Of a stretch of DNA of 64,000 bases, positions 10,259 to 20,869 are shown piece after piece. The notes under the pieces are model-generated. The model searched no databases. It was given only the letters and a program-made list of their open reading frames with translations, and was not told the origin of the DNA. Position numbers and translations under genes: made by a program. The DNA comes from Brachionus manjavacas. Its lineage: Eukaryota; Rotifera; Eurotatoria; Ploima; Brachionidae. The stretch's first letter is position 1, and each line of letters opens with the position of its first letter. The stretch is taken from contig JAHQIY010000003.1 in the NCBI GenBank assembly GCA_019054805.1, forward strand, positions 3,534,001 through 3,598,000, given 5' to 3'.

Positions 10259-11053
10259 TTAAACATTAACAAATTCACCATTAGCAATATTTTTATATTG
10301 TTTTAAACCTTCTAGGAAAACAGTCTTAGTCGATTCCAACATTTCACAATAAAGTCTAAGATCTTCTTCTTTGGCCTCCAATGTTGACTTTAGGGCTTCT
10401 TTCAACGCATCGTTTTCATCTTTTTGAATCAGTAGTCCGGTTTCTAATTCATCTAATTTTATATTGTCAATAGATTGAAAATTATTGGCCGCTGCTTGTT
10501 TTTTACCAGAATTACCACTTTTGTTATCAGTCAACTTTAATCTTTCCAGTTGTTTTTCAGCATTTGCTAGTTTGCGTCTCTGTTCGTTATATTTATTTTC
10601 TATTTCTAAATTTTTTTCATTAAATTCGTCAATACGCTTTTGCAGCGTTTTGACCAATTCCACCAGCCTCAATCGTTCTACTTCACTCGATTTATGAAGA
10701 GTCTTGAGCTCGCTATTCTCCAATTTAAAATCAATATTTTGACCTTTGCGTTGTTCAATGGTTTTCATATTCAGAGCATCTTTTGAGGAGAACGAATCAG
10801 TTCTGACAAGATGATTTGCTGACGATGGAGGGCGCTTTTTTTCGGCCTGATAGCTTGATGGTGGACGAGACTGGACCAAAGAATCATCGTTAAAGCTTAA
10901 TTGTTGGCTCAGCGGCTCAATTTTGAACTTGACTTTATTTTCTGAACTATTTTTTAAGTCTTGTTCTAAATGTTTTATCTTTTTGTCTCGGTCTGCTATG
11001 ATTGATTTCAATTGTTCAATGGTGTTCCTTTCTTGCATTTCTTTTACTTGAAC
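10259..11053 (-). other. CCDC13: CCDC13 last exon
   Basis: The acceptor ...ATTAAG (AG at 11055-11054) is followed by GTTCAAGTAAAAGAAATG. The five codons before the first Met keep the frame open into the upstream exon. The exon sits between two inverted copies of the foldback arm (8940-9330 and 11130-11375). Confidence 0.85.
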
Positions 11054-14000
11054 CTTAATTTGTAATTTAAATATTTTATAATGAAAAAATTAAATGTTAA
11101 AAATTTCTTTAATGGTTTGTAAAAATCATCAAGCTAGAGTCAACTATGAGAATACGTCACAACTTAAGTTCATTCCTTGCAATCTTAGAGAATTACATTA
11201 TCAAATAGCTTAATTAGAACTAAAATAAAACCTATCTATAAAATAGGTTTTATTTTGTCAGTGCAAAATTATTAAATAGTCATCTCAATATATATATATA
11301 TTTGTCAGTCGTTTAGTTTTTTATAAACAGTTATAATAGATTAAATTACTCACCCCCAAAAAAAATTAATGAAGCCTAATGAAAGATCCCAAGTCAAAAT
11401 TAAAATAAAAATTGTAAAAAATTTTTATAAATTTTGAAAAATACTTAAATTTAAAATTAATTAAACAGTGTCAAAAATAATTTTATCCAAAATACCGAAG
11501 AAGTTTTTTAAGACTTTTCATAAATTTTGAAAAATACTTAAATTTAAAATTAATTAAACAGTGTCAAAAATAATTTTATCCAAAATACCGAAGAAGTTTT
11601 TTAAGACTTTTCATAAATTTTGAAAAATACTTAAATTTAAAATTAATTAAACAGTGTCAAAAATAATTTTATCCAAAATACCGAAGAAGTTTTTTAAGAC
11701 TTTTCATAAATTTTGAAAAATACTTAAATTTAAAATTAATTAAACAGTGTCAAAAATAATTTTATCCAAAATACCGAAGAAGTTTTTTAAGACTTTTCAT
11801 AAATTTTGAAAAATACTTAAATTTAAAATTAATTAAACAGTGTCAAAAATAATTTTATCCAAAATACCGAAGAAGTTTTTTAAGACTTTTCATAAATTTT
11901 GAAAAATACTTAAATTTAAAATTAATTAAACAGTGTCAAAAATAATTTTATCCAAAATACCGAAGAAGTTTTTTAAGACTTTTCATAAATTTTGAAAAAT
12001 ACTTAAATTTAAAATTAATTAAACAGTGTCAAAAATAATTTTATCCAAAATACCGAAGAAGTTTTTTAAGACTTTTCATAAATTTTGAAAAATACTTAAA
12101 TTTAAAATTAATTAAACAGTGTCAAAAATAATTTTATCCAAAATACCGAAGAAGTTTTTTAAGACTAAATTAAAAAACTTCTTCGGTTAGGGTTAAGGTT
12201 AGTATGCAGATTTTTAAGACTTTTCATAAATTTTGCAACATTTCTCGCTAACTTTGCCCTTTGAGCTAGCAATTTTTATTGTTTGAATTAATTAATTAAT
12301 ATGTTTCATAAAAAACACAAATAAATACAATAAAAGGTTTAAACTTTTATAACTATTTATTATCTTTTTATGTTAATAAAAAGTTTCTAGGGTATTTGGG
12401 TGATCTAATGTTAAAATGATCACATTCTAGGCAGGATAATTAAAAAGTTAGCCAAACTGTTATAAATTTACTTAAATTGCAAATATTCGCATAATATTTT
12501 CACCTAACAAAAGTTTTTAAAATAGATTTTTACATTTTCATCAAAATAAATCAGAAATTACAGATTAATTCAACATTGGTGCAAATTTCTAGGTTTTCCT
12601 GCTACAAAATTTTGAAAAACACGTAAAAGATACGAATGGGCAGAAAAAACTTCAAATTTTCGGAATTATCTGTGGTTGTTAACTGATAAAGGTTTCTTTG
12701 AGCCGATTTTTAATCTAAAAACTCATTAGGTAATCACCCTTTTATTTTTTTTAATTTCAAATTATCTATCAGCTACCATGAAGTTTCTTATTTTAAAATC
12801 AAAATAGAATTTTTTTGATCAAAATTTTTTGATCACACTCACAAATTATTATTAGAAAAAAATTTTTTTGCTAATTTTTTTATTATTTAAATTAAATTCA
12901 AAGACATTTTTTTAAGTCATTTAAAAAAAAATAAAGATATAAAGACATAAAAAGCAATCTCAGAATATTTTTATTTTATGAATTAAATGAAACATATTCT
13001 TATTCATCTTGCTTGATCATCAACCTTTTTTTAATGAAAAATTCTGAGCATGATCATTAAATTTTGCTTATTAACTTTATTTTGCCCAAAAGTACCTTGA
13101 TCATGAAAGGTGTTTAGAAATTAAATGACTGGATTGATTAAAAACTTCTATTGCTGTCCTGAAATTGTTGATCTTGGCCTTAAAAAATTAATTCTTGGCC
13201 TTAAAAGAAGCTCAATAGCTTAAAATAAAATAACTGAATGACTAATTTAATTAAGGTGCTTTTTTCTTCGTTAAAATAAATTCATTAAAAAGAAATACAA
13301 AAAATAAATAAAGCATCTTTAGATAATTGAATAAATGTTAAAATAAATAAACAATATTTTTGTATCTGAAAGCACACAGTCTCATCTATTAATCAATTAA
13401 TCTATTATTTTACCAATAGATCGATATTTTGGCAAAAAATGGTATTTTTTCACTATTTTAATAATACAAACATAGTGAAAAAATACCATTTTTTTTTACC
13501 ATTTTTGCCAAAATATCGATCTATTGGCAAAATAATAGATTAAATTAATACACCATTTTGTAGATAAGACTGTGTGCTTTCAGAATATATACATATTAAT
13601 GTTATGTCTTTTAGAACATGAGATATTTTAGCTCAAAGGTAACTAAATTTTGTTTTTTTTTTATCTTTGAGGGGTGTGGGATCAAAATTTTTTTTTTGAC
13701 AATACCTAAAAAATCATTTTTCAAGGTTTTCAAGTATGCAGATTAATATTTTAAAGTCGGTTTGCTGAAATTCAGATAGTGCTGTAATTTTGCTACGCGC
13801 GAACCTTATAAAACAACAATTAAATTTTTAAAATTTATAGAACGATATTTTAATTTTTGCTTGAATTTCGAATGAAAAAATTTTGTTTAAAAAAATAATC
13901 TTTCTTTTTAAAGAGAACAATAACTAATCCTTACCATTGATCTGAAAAAAACCTCAGTAAACTAAAGCTTTTTTAAATTTTTTTAAACGTAGCAAAAATG

Positions 14001-15718
14001 TCTAATTGCAGTTAAAAAAAGTTAATTCAACGTGATTTGTATCTTTATTTTACTTTGCTTTGTTAATAAATTCTACTAATTAAATAATTAAATAATTTAT
14101 TGATATATTCTGAATTTATTTCCAAAGGTAAAAGAAGTTTTTAAGAGAGGAGTTATTCAACATTAATAATAAATAATGTTTAATAAATTAGATGGCTTTA
14201 ATTAATTATGATTAATTTTTATAGGACAATTTGATCATTGATATGACGACTTAATATTTTAAATTTAAAAAAGAAGCTCTGTCTTTTCCCCTCATGCTCA
14301 GGGTTCATAGAAAAAAATAAAAATAAAAAATCACATAGATAGAGAAAAACAAATTTTTTAGTTTTTAATCTCAATTTTTTCCTCATTTTTTATTCAAGAT
14401 TTATTCCTTCGATTGCTTTTACTCTTGCTTTTTTTCATCAATAAGCCAAAAATTTTAATTAACTTTATTAAGCATATTTTCTCGTTTGTCTAATAAAAAA
14501 TAATACCTGAGTGTTTTTTTCCTGAATTTCCTTGTTGGCCTTTTCGTTTTGAGCAGTTATATTTTCAATAATATCCTTAAATTGACCTTGCTTTTTCATC
14601 AACATCTCAATCAATTCATTGTCATGCTTGCCTTTGTCAATTAGTGTTTTAACTTGGTCTTTTAGACTCTTATTTTCATTAGACAAAACACTATTGCGCA
14701 CTTTGATCGAGTCAAATTTTTCCTTCATCTTGCCATAGTCGTTTTCTAGGGCCTCATTGTCTTTTTTGAGTCTTTCAAATTTTTCCCGCTTATCCTTTTC
14801 TATTCTTTTCAAGTCGTCCATGTGCATTCGGTCAAAATTGGTGCGTGCCGATGTAGCTGAGCCACTGTACAATGAATAGGTCTTATTGCGCGTTTCGTAC
14901 AAGAACGCGGTGTCATTGAGCTCGTCCTCTTCCATTCGACTGCCAATGGCACTCATTTCATTCATGGACACTTTTTTCTTTAAATTTTCCACTTTATTTT
15001 GCAGCAAAATAATTTGTTGCTGGCGGCCTTTCCAATTTGTGTGACCAGACAGTATAGACTTAATGTCCACACTTTCGCCGACCTCTTTTTCCAGCGCCTT
15101 ATGCGCCTTTTTCAAATCTTGCTTCAAAATTTCGGCCTGGCTCTTCACTTCCATTAAATTATGAGTCAACTGATTCATTTTCTCCTTAAGCTCCCTGTTC
15201 TCAGTCTTGAGCGTAGCCTCCTTGGACTCGTCCATACTTTTGCCCACCGAGTCAACATTGTCAAGTTTGTTTTCCAGATCTTTGATATTTTTGTTTAATT
15301 TGGAATTTTTTGTCTTCTCGGACTCTAATTGTGCCGTCAGTTCTCTAACTTTTTTGCCAAGCTCAATTATTTTAGTTGCAGCCACTTCGTTAGAAACTGG
15401 ACCGTCGAAAAATTTTTTTTCTTCGTCAATTTTCTTCTTCAGATATTTTATTTCGTAGTCCTTTTCTGCTGATATTTTTCTCAGACGTGTATTTTCGTCT
15501 TGCAGCTCGCGGAATTTTTCTGACCATGAAGTTGAATCCCTGACAGGCTGTTTGACTGGTTTTGACCTCAGACTCGAGGTTCGTGTGCTCTGGGCTGGCT
15601 TTTTGCGCTCTTCGTCAGAAGAGTCGGCTAGATTGTTCAGATTGAAGACATCTGCTCGAAAGTCAGTGTCGTTGTCATCGTTGTAGTCAAGCTCAGAGAT
15701 GGTGTGGTGGTTTGTCAT
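10259..15718 (-). CDS. CCDC13: Coiled-coil domain-containing protein 13 orthologue
   Basis: Two exons on the minus strand: 15718-14507 (404 codons) and 11053-10259 (264 codons plus TAA), joined in phase 0 by a 3,453-bp GT-AG intron, giving 668 residues; vertebrate CCDC13 is of similar size (about 715). The start is set at the ATG at 15718, within a CCACCATGA context; the frame extends upstream without a better ATG. An acidic N-terminus is followed by long heptad-rich coiled coils. Family-like segments include ILSGHTNWKGRQQQI, a run with KGKHDNELIEMLMKKQ, and near the C-terminus KEEDLRLYCEMLESTK then FLEGLKQYK. CCDC13 is a centriolar-satellite protein needed for ciliogenesis in vertebrates. 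Identity is from memory of the family, not a search. Confidence 0.85.
11130..11375. repeat. Inverted copy of the foldback arm
   Basis: Read in reverse complement this follows 8940-9330 closely: the CTAGAGTCAACTATGAGAA end, the AGTTCATTCCTTGCAATC word, the (AT)n tract flanked by CATCTCAAT and TTTGTCAGTCGTTTAG, and the CACCCCCAAAA end. It lacks the 66-bp insert and one target copy, and has a short deletion around 11310. Confidence 0.85.
11427..12166. repeat. 93-bp tandem array, eight near-identical copies
   Basis: The marker word ATACCGAAGAAG recurs exactly every 93 bp (CCG at 11495, 11588, 11681 and so on to 12146). Units appear virtually identical, so the array is young or kept uniform by gene conversion. 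It lies wholly inside the CCDC13 intron. It could collapse or vary in copy number in assemblies. Confidence 0.95.
12146..12186. repeat. Hairpin capping the 93-bp array
   Basis: CCGAAGAAGTTTTTTAA (12146-12162) and its exact reverse complement (12170-12186) are separated by seven bases. It begins inside the last 93-bp unit, so the array ends in an inverted stub of its own unit, followed by TTAGGGTTAAGGTTAG. Confidence 0.9.
13366..13583. mobile_element. 218-bp palindromic MITE
   Basis: Outer ends CTGAAAGCACACAGTCT and AGACTGTGTGCTTTCAG are exact inverted repeats. Inner arms built on AATAGATCGATATTTTGGCA and TTTTTTCACTA pair almost fully with the right half. It has no coding capacity. No clear target duplication was seen, so the superfamily is unknown. 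Confidence 0.8.
14507..15718 (-). other. CCDC13: CCDC13 exon A (coding start to donor)
   Basis: The exon ends ...ACTCAG followed by GTATT (donor GT at 14506-14505), after an intact codon. The open frame runs on past the donor for only 13 codons, out of register with the family. The DNA is richer in G+C than its introns, as expected of a conserved exon. Confidence 0.85.
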
Positions 15719-17549
15719 GGTGGAATTTTTTTTTAGTAGCTCGCTGCCCATCGACCAGGACTGTTCTGATAGAAATATATTTTCTATACCTAAATGGATC
15801 AAATATTTTCTTCAAAGTTCGGAAGATTTAGCACATTTATTAAAATTTATGAAAAAAAAATGGTTGCCAAGCAAAATTTAATCTCAAATTCCATTCTCAA
15901 AACAAATATTCATTTAAATTAAGTATTAGAAATGAATGGTCTAAAAAGTTAAATTTTTAATATTTTTGTTTTGAATGCTAAATAATATAATCAAAATTTG
16001 TCATTAATTAAAAAGAATGTTCTCAATCAAAAAATATTTTCAGATTTAGATTTTTTTTAATTTTTTAGCTTTAATTAGATTAATTTTCTGCTAGTTAAAA
16101 AAATTCAAAAAATTTATTAATAGAAAAAAATTTGCAAAAATAATTAATAGATTTATGTATCAATTTTTTTGTTTGTAAGTTTCAATTAAAATGAAAAAAA
16201 AAATTAAACACATTTAAATTCACTTAAAATATGATCTAATGATAACTTAATGGATTTGTATCTAAATATTTCTCCAAAATAAATCCAAATAAATCATGTG
16301 AATTGGGACTAAATAGCTAAAAGAAATTAGTTATCAGAAAAAGACAATTTTTTTTCGAATTATTTAAGCGAAAAATTTTTTTGAGAAAAAATATTCAATA
16401 TGTTACGAATTGCTTTAGGAGAAAATAATTATGAGAAAACATAAACTCTGATGAATTTGAAAGCTTTGGAAGTTTTGCCTAGGACTAATAACAACAGCAT
16501 AAATCTTTAAGCAAGCATCACATGGAGAGTCTTTTTGTTTAAATTTTGAAAAATTTGCGTCGTAAACAACGCTTGACTGAACAACATTACAACGAGATAA
16601 AAAATGATTTAGTTTTGGTGAAGTATATTTTTGCTCAAATTTCAAATTTTTTAATATAACAAATATTTCTTTTTTAGCAGATTTTGCATTTCTGCATTTA
16701 TTACCATGTTAATAAAATTAGTTAACATTTTCTTGTTATTATTATTCCAATATTTTCAGTTTTCTTATTTTCCAAATAGATAATATTTTTGAGAATAAGA
16801 GTTAAACAATGGTCTTATTTTTATCTTTTTAATACCAATAATTTGTAAAATTTTTACTTCGCCTTAAGTTTTTAAAGGTAAAAAAAAGAAATTCAAAAAG
16901 ATGAAAACATAAAATCACATTTAAAAAATTTCTAAAACCAAGAATTTTTTGTATTTTTGGATGAATCTGATCCAAATTAAGTTTTGAAATTTAATTTATC
17001 AATTAAAACCTTGCTTCACACAAACATTTTCACAAAATTTTTATTGAAATAAAATTCTCTCAAAAATTTTTCACCTATTGACGGTGGCTGTTAATATGAC
17101 TTACAATGAAAAGAGTTATCATTTTTATACTTTAGGTTAGAGTTCTACTCATTTTGCTCATTTTTCTCATTTTTCTTATTTTATTCGTTTTACTCATTTA
17201 ATACATTTTGTTCTTCGTTAGTTTGACTTAACCTTTTAAGCTTGGTTTAAGAGTATATAGAAACCATTAGTTGATCTTTGGTGTCAAAAGGGTGAATAAA
17301 ATTTTTGAAAAATTCTATAAAATTTGTCATCATTTTTATCAAAAATATTTAAAAAAGATTAAAAAGTCATTGATTATTTTATAATAAATGATTCATCAAT
17401 GATTAAAAATCGATCAAAAGTAACAAAATTGAGCACATTATTTCCCTTCCCTGCTAATTGCAATAAACTTTTCGCCTATTCTTTTAAAAAATAGACCACC
17501 AAATCAAAGTTAAAGCTAATTTAATAAAAAAACCTTTACCTTGTGCTTA
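15719..17549. other. CCDC13 upstream region, no other gene seen
   Basis: Includes the CCDC13 5-prime UTR and presumably its promoter (minus strand). A possible acceptor-like TTTAG at about 15792 could mark a 5-prime UTR intron. Otherwise A/T-rich, with no supported ORF or repeat. Confidence 0.5.
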
Positions 17550-17660
17550 CCCAAAACCCTAAACCAGGGCTTCGCCCCGGACCCCTTTGGCCTTAGCCGC
17601 TGTTACCTATACCTGGTCAGTGATCCGGATCTTGACTGGCTGCACCTGCTTCTAATTTAC
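17550..17660. other. Isolated GC-rich patch
   Basis: About 110 bp containing CCCTAAACC, GGGCTTCGCCCC (a perfect GGGC-TTCG-CCC(C)-type hairpin with a UUCG-like loop) and CTTGACTGGCTGCACCTG, in otherwise A/T-rich DNA. No frame or RNA fold I can name. It may be an end of a mobile element. Confidence 0.5.
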
Positions 17661-17804
17661 ATGGGTTTTAAAGAAAAAGAGGGTTTTTATTGAAATAGTG
17701 GAATTTTTATTAAAATTTTCTTTGACGAAAACATTATTTGCTTATATTTTTATATGTTTAGATTAAATTTTATATATTTTTTTAGAAAATTTATTTTTTT
17801 ACTT

Positions 17805-17850
17805 ATTTGTAAATCTGTCCCAAGCCTTTGCTCACTCTTAATAAAAAAAA
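17805..17850 (-). mobile_element. Diverged LINE 3-prime tail (family A-like), reversed
   Basis: ACTTATTTGTAAATCTGT followed by a degraded CCCAAGCCTTTGCTC resembles the reversed tail at 1972-1998. Weak similarity. Confidence 0.35.
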
Positions 17851-18749
17851 AAAGACTAAACATAAAAAAATTAAAAATTAATTTTTAGCTTGAAATAATA
17901 GTTTAACTAATTGATTAATTTTTGGGATTACTTATTTTAGGATTACTTGCCCGACAAAAAATTTATCGAATTATTTTTGTTTCTAGCGACACCCAGGTAA
18001 GTCAATTAGTGCTCAAATTAAGGTTAACTGTAATTTTTTGTTGCTTGTGACTATTAGCCATGTACAATCGGTATGAACAAGAAGCAGATAATTTTGCAAA
18101 ATCAAATTGATTAATTCTAAATTATATCATGCCAATACTGGCTCCGTTGTGTAATCGCCATCTTACTATTCGTTCTTTCTTTCCAAAGCTAAAGACGTCT
18201 GGCGAAGTCTCTCTTTTGATTAAATTATGGTTTTTTAAAGTCAAAATCAACGAATTAGGCAAAATGAGCAAAATGAGCCATAAGAAATTGGCATTCATAT
18301 CGACAATACATGGTGGATTAGCTGCTTTAAATTCATTTTTCTTAAAAAGTTAGTCCTAGAGTATGTGACACCCATTATCATTGTGTTGGAAGGATGCATG
18401 TCGTTACTTAACTTCACAAGAAAGGATCCATGTTTTAAATATCGAATTGTAAGGCAGTGTCTTTATCGTATATTCCTGGCAAACTGATGTAGCACTTTAA
18501 CCTATCAACGTTGGTATATCATTATTTCGGCAAACAATTTTCAACATGCTAGAATTAGACAGGTAAATTTCGACCGGTGTTTGTTAGAGAAAATTTTATT
18601 TCGACATTACATTAATTTGACAAATAAAAAATTAGACATGTATTAATTAGACAAGATTAGACATAATAAAAAAATAATTCATAAAAAAAATTAATATTAA
18701 ATTAATAAAGAAAATTTTAAAAAAATCAAGTAATTCATTAGAAGAAAAA
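17851..18749. other. No gene supported
   Basis: A 74-codon plus-strand frame at 18129-18353 has no recognisable features and I do not call it. TTAGACA/ATTAGACA words recur around 18555-18665, possibly an end of the MULE remnant that follows. Confidence 0.45.
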
Positions 18750-19085
18750 TCAGAAATAATTTGATTGATTTGTTCTTCTTGTTTAACATTAACAGGTTTT
18801 TTTCCTGTTAACTTTTCCAGTACTTAATCTTAAATATTCATTTTCTGTGTTTGACTGCTCTAGTTTTAAACTATTAATTAAACTAAGTAAATGCGGATGT
18901 GAATTAATTGTCGATTTAAGGGCATTATGCCATCCTTATAAATTATTGTTAGTCCTAGGGCGACCTAATACAGTAAGATCATAATAGTTCCATAGCTCAT
19001 GTTCAGATCGTGGATCCTTATGATTTGGAACTTTTGTTCTTTTTTTTGCCCCTATATATTTGAATACTTGTCGAAACACTACATG
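18750..19085 (-). pseudogene. MULE transposase C-terminal fragment
   Basis: Minus-strand reading gives a region beginning about ...HELWNYYDL then LGRPRTNNNLEGWHNALKS and a SHPHLLSLINSLKLEQS segment. This is the typical C-terminal block of MULE transposases (W...Y / RTNN.EGWH / LE.EQ). It belongs to a different MULE lineage from the one at 5922, which has a SWIM motif instead. Frames break several times and the 5-prime part is missing, cut off by the MITE at 19111. Confidence 0.7.
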
Positions 19086-19110
19086 TCAAGTTTTTTTTTC
19101 TAACGAATTT

Positions 19111-20030
19111 AGTGGTGTTCCGGATTTAGTAATTTACGATAATTTGATAAAATGGTAAAATGTAATCAATTTAATGGTAAAAAATAGTAAAAAATGGTAA
19201 AAAATGATTATTTAAAATTTTAAATTAATTTGAAAAAAAATTTTTATTTCAATTTTTTACGTTAAAAAAATATTATAAGTTAATATTGCAAACATCTCAT
19301 AGAGAGCGCATTTGGGTATTTGAAATTGTTAAAAGAGAAATACCAGGTCAAAAAGATCAGAGAAATACCAGGTCAAAAAGATCAGGGAAATACCAGGTCA
19401 AAAAGATCAGAGAAAATTCTAAGCTATTTCTAAAGCTCCTTCAAAAAATAAAAAAAAATAAATAAACTATTAAATAATTTTTAAATCATTAATTTTTGAA
19501 GGAGCTTTAGAAATAGCTTAGAATATTCTCTGATCTTTTTGACCTGGTATTTCTCTTTTAACAATTTCAAATACCCAAATGCGCTCTCTATGAGATGTTT
19601 GCAATATTAACTTATAATATTTTTTTAACGTAAAAAATTGAAATAAAAATTTTTTTCAAATTAATTTAAAATTTTAAATAATCATTTTTTACCATTTTTT
19701 ACTATTTTTTACCATTAAATTGATTACATTTTACCAAAATTTACGTAAATTATGGTAATTTTTTTTTCATAATTTTGGATATAAATATTGAAGGATAACA
19801 AAAATTCATTTTTTTTTAAAAAGTGCCAAATTATTTAAATTTTTTGGACATTTTTTTACATAAATTTACGTAAAATGATCGAAATTTACCAAATTTTACG
19901 TAAAATCAAGTAAATTTACGTTTTTTTACTTTTGTAAATTAACGTAAATTTACAATATTTTACGTAAAATTCGGTAAATTTACTGTTTTTTACGTAAATT
20001 ATCGTAAATTACTAAATCCGGAACACCACT
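19111..20030. mobile_element. 920-bp foldback MITE (hAT-like ends)
   Basis: Ends AGTGGTGTTCCGGATTTAGT and its reverse complement are exact inverted repeats, extended by TAATTTACGATAATTT. Long inner arms (about 19140-19435 versus 19500-19740) are near-perfect inverted repeats around a short loop. The right side carries extra TTTACGTAAA-type repeats. The left arm holds three tandem copies of a 25-bp unit (19335-19409) where the right arm has one. An end resembling CAGTGGTGTTC suggests hAT; no 8-bp duplication was found. Confidence 0.85.
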
Positions 20031-20869
20031 GTATATATTTTCTGAAAATAAAGATTTCATGTCAAAGTATTAATTATCTGAAAATTGTTTTGTCGAAATA
20101 AACTTTTCAAAATATTACTTGTCGAAACAAGGCATACCCATCAACGTTAGATGAGAGACGTAAGACATGCGATCTTATTCAAATGTTTAATATCGTTAAT
20201 GGTTTAGAGGATGAAAATTTAAAAAAAATACAAATCCTTTTACTTAGAAATTTACTTATTTTTAAGTAAAAACAAAAGATTACAGAAATTAATGAAAAAA
20301 GATATATTAGAATTTTATGTTAAGAATTGATAAGTCAAAGCCTTAAATGAAAATTTTCTTCAAACCGACTTGGTGACACACCCTCTCAGACGATTGTACA
20401 AGTTCTTTAAAATGAACTCCAAAAAAGATAATGATTAATGATTGATTTGTGGCTCTTTGCGTATTTTTTTTATAGAAAAAATATTAAAATAATAAAATCT
20501 ACAAAATTCAAAGAAACGAGATATTTTTTGCCCTTTACAATTTACGAAAAAAGAAGTAAATTTTCGTAATTTACGCAAATTTACCGTCGACCATCATATC
20601 AAATTAATGCTTTATAAATATAATATAAATTTTTATAAAAAAAATATTCTTTATCCAAAATTTTTCTAATCTTTTCTTAATTCCGAATTATCAAGCTTCC
20701 GACCTTAAATGTTCGAACTAAATGAGCTTGATTATCAAGGAGAGACTTGGTATATTTTCTAATAAATCAGCCTTTTCTTTCAGGATATTTTTTTGCTTGT
20801 GAATTTGCCTCAATATATATTGCTGATCTATATTCGTAATTTATCTTGCTATTTTTCTCTTTTAAATTC
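20031..20869. other. A/T-rich, no gene seen
   Basis: Contains scattered TTTACG(T)AAA words related to the MITE at 19111 and GTCGAAA words shared with its left flank. No ORF. Confidence 0.45.

Larger units (their letters stand above)
11054..14506 (-). other. CCDC13: CCDC13 intron, 3.45 kb, repeat-filled
   Basis: This is much longer than the 52-63-bp introns elsewhere in the window. It contains an inverted foldback arm (11130-11375), an 8-copy 93-bp tandem array (11427-12166), a closing hairpin (12146-12186) and a palindromic MITE (13366-13583). Between these (12187-13365 and 13584-14506) I see only A/T-rich DNA with no ORF. Confidence 0.75.

Noticed and set aside
11380-12166. CRISPR-like regular repeat array
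   Set aside because: The 93-bp units are head-to-tail without unique spacers and lie in a eukaryotic intron: an ordinary minisatellite.
12186-12200. Telomere repeat (TTAGGG)
   Set aside because: Only one exact TTAGGG plus degenerate words; not an interstitial telomere array.
18129-18353. 74-codon plus-strand frame
   Set aside because: No motif, no conserved composition, no transcription signals; likely chance.
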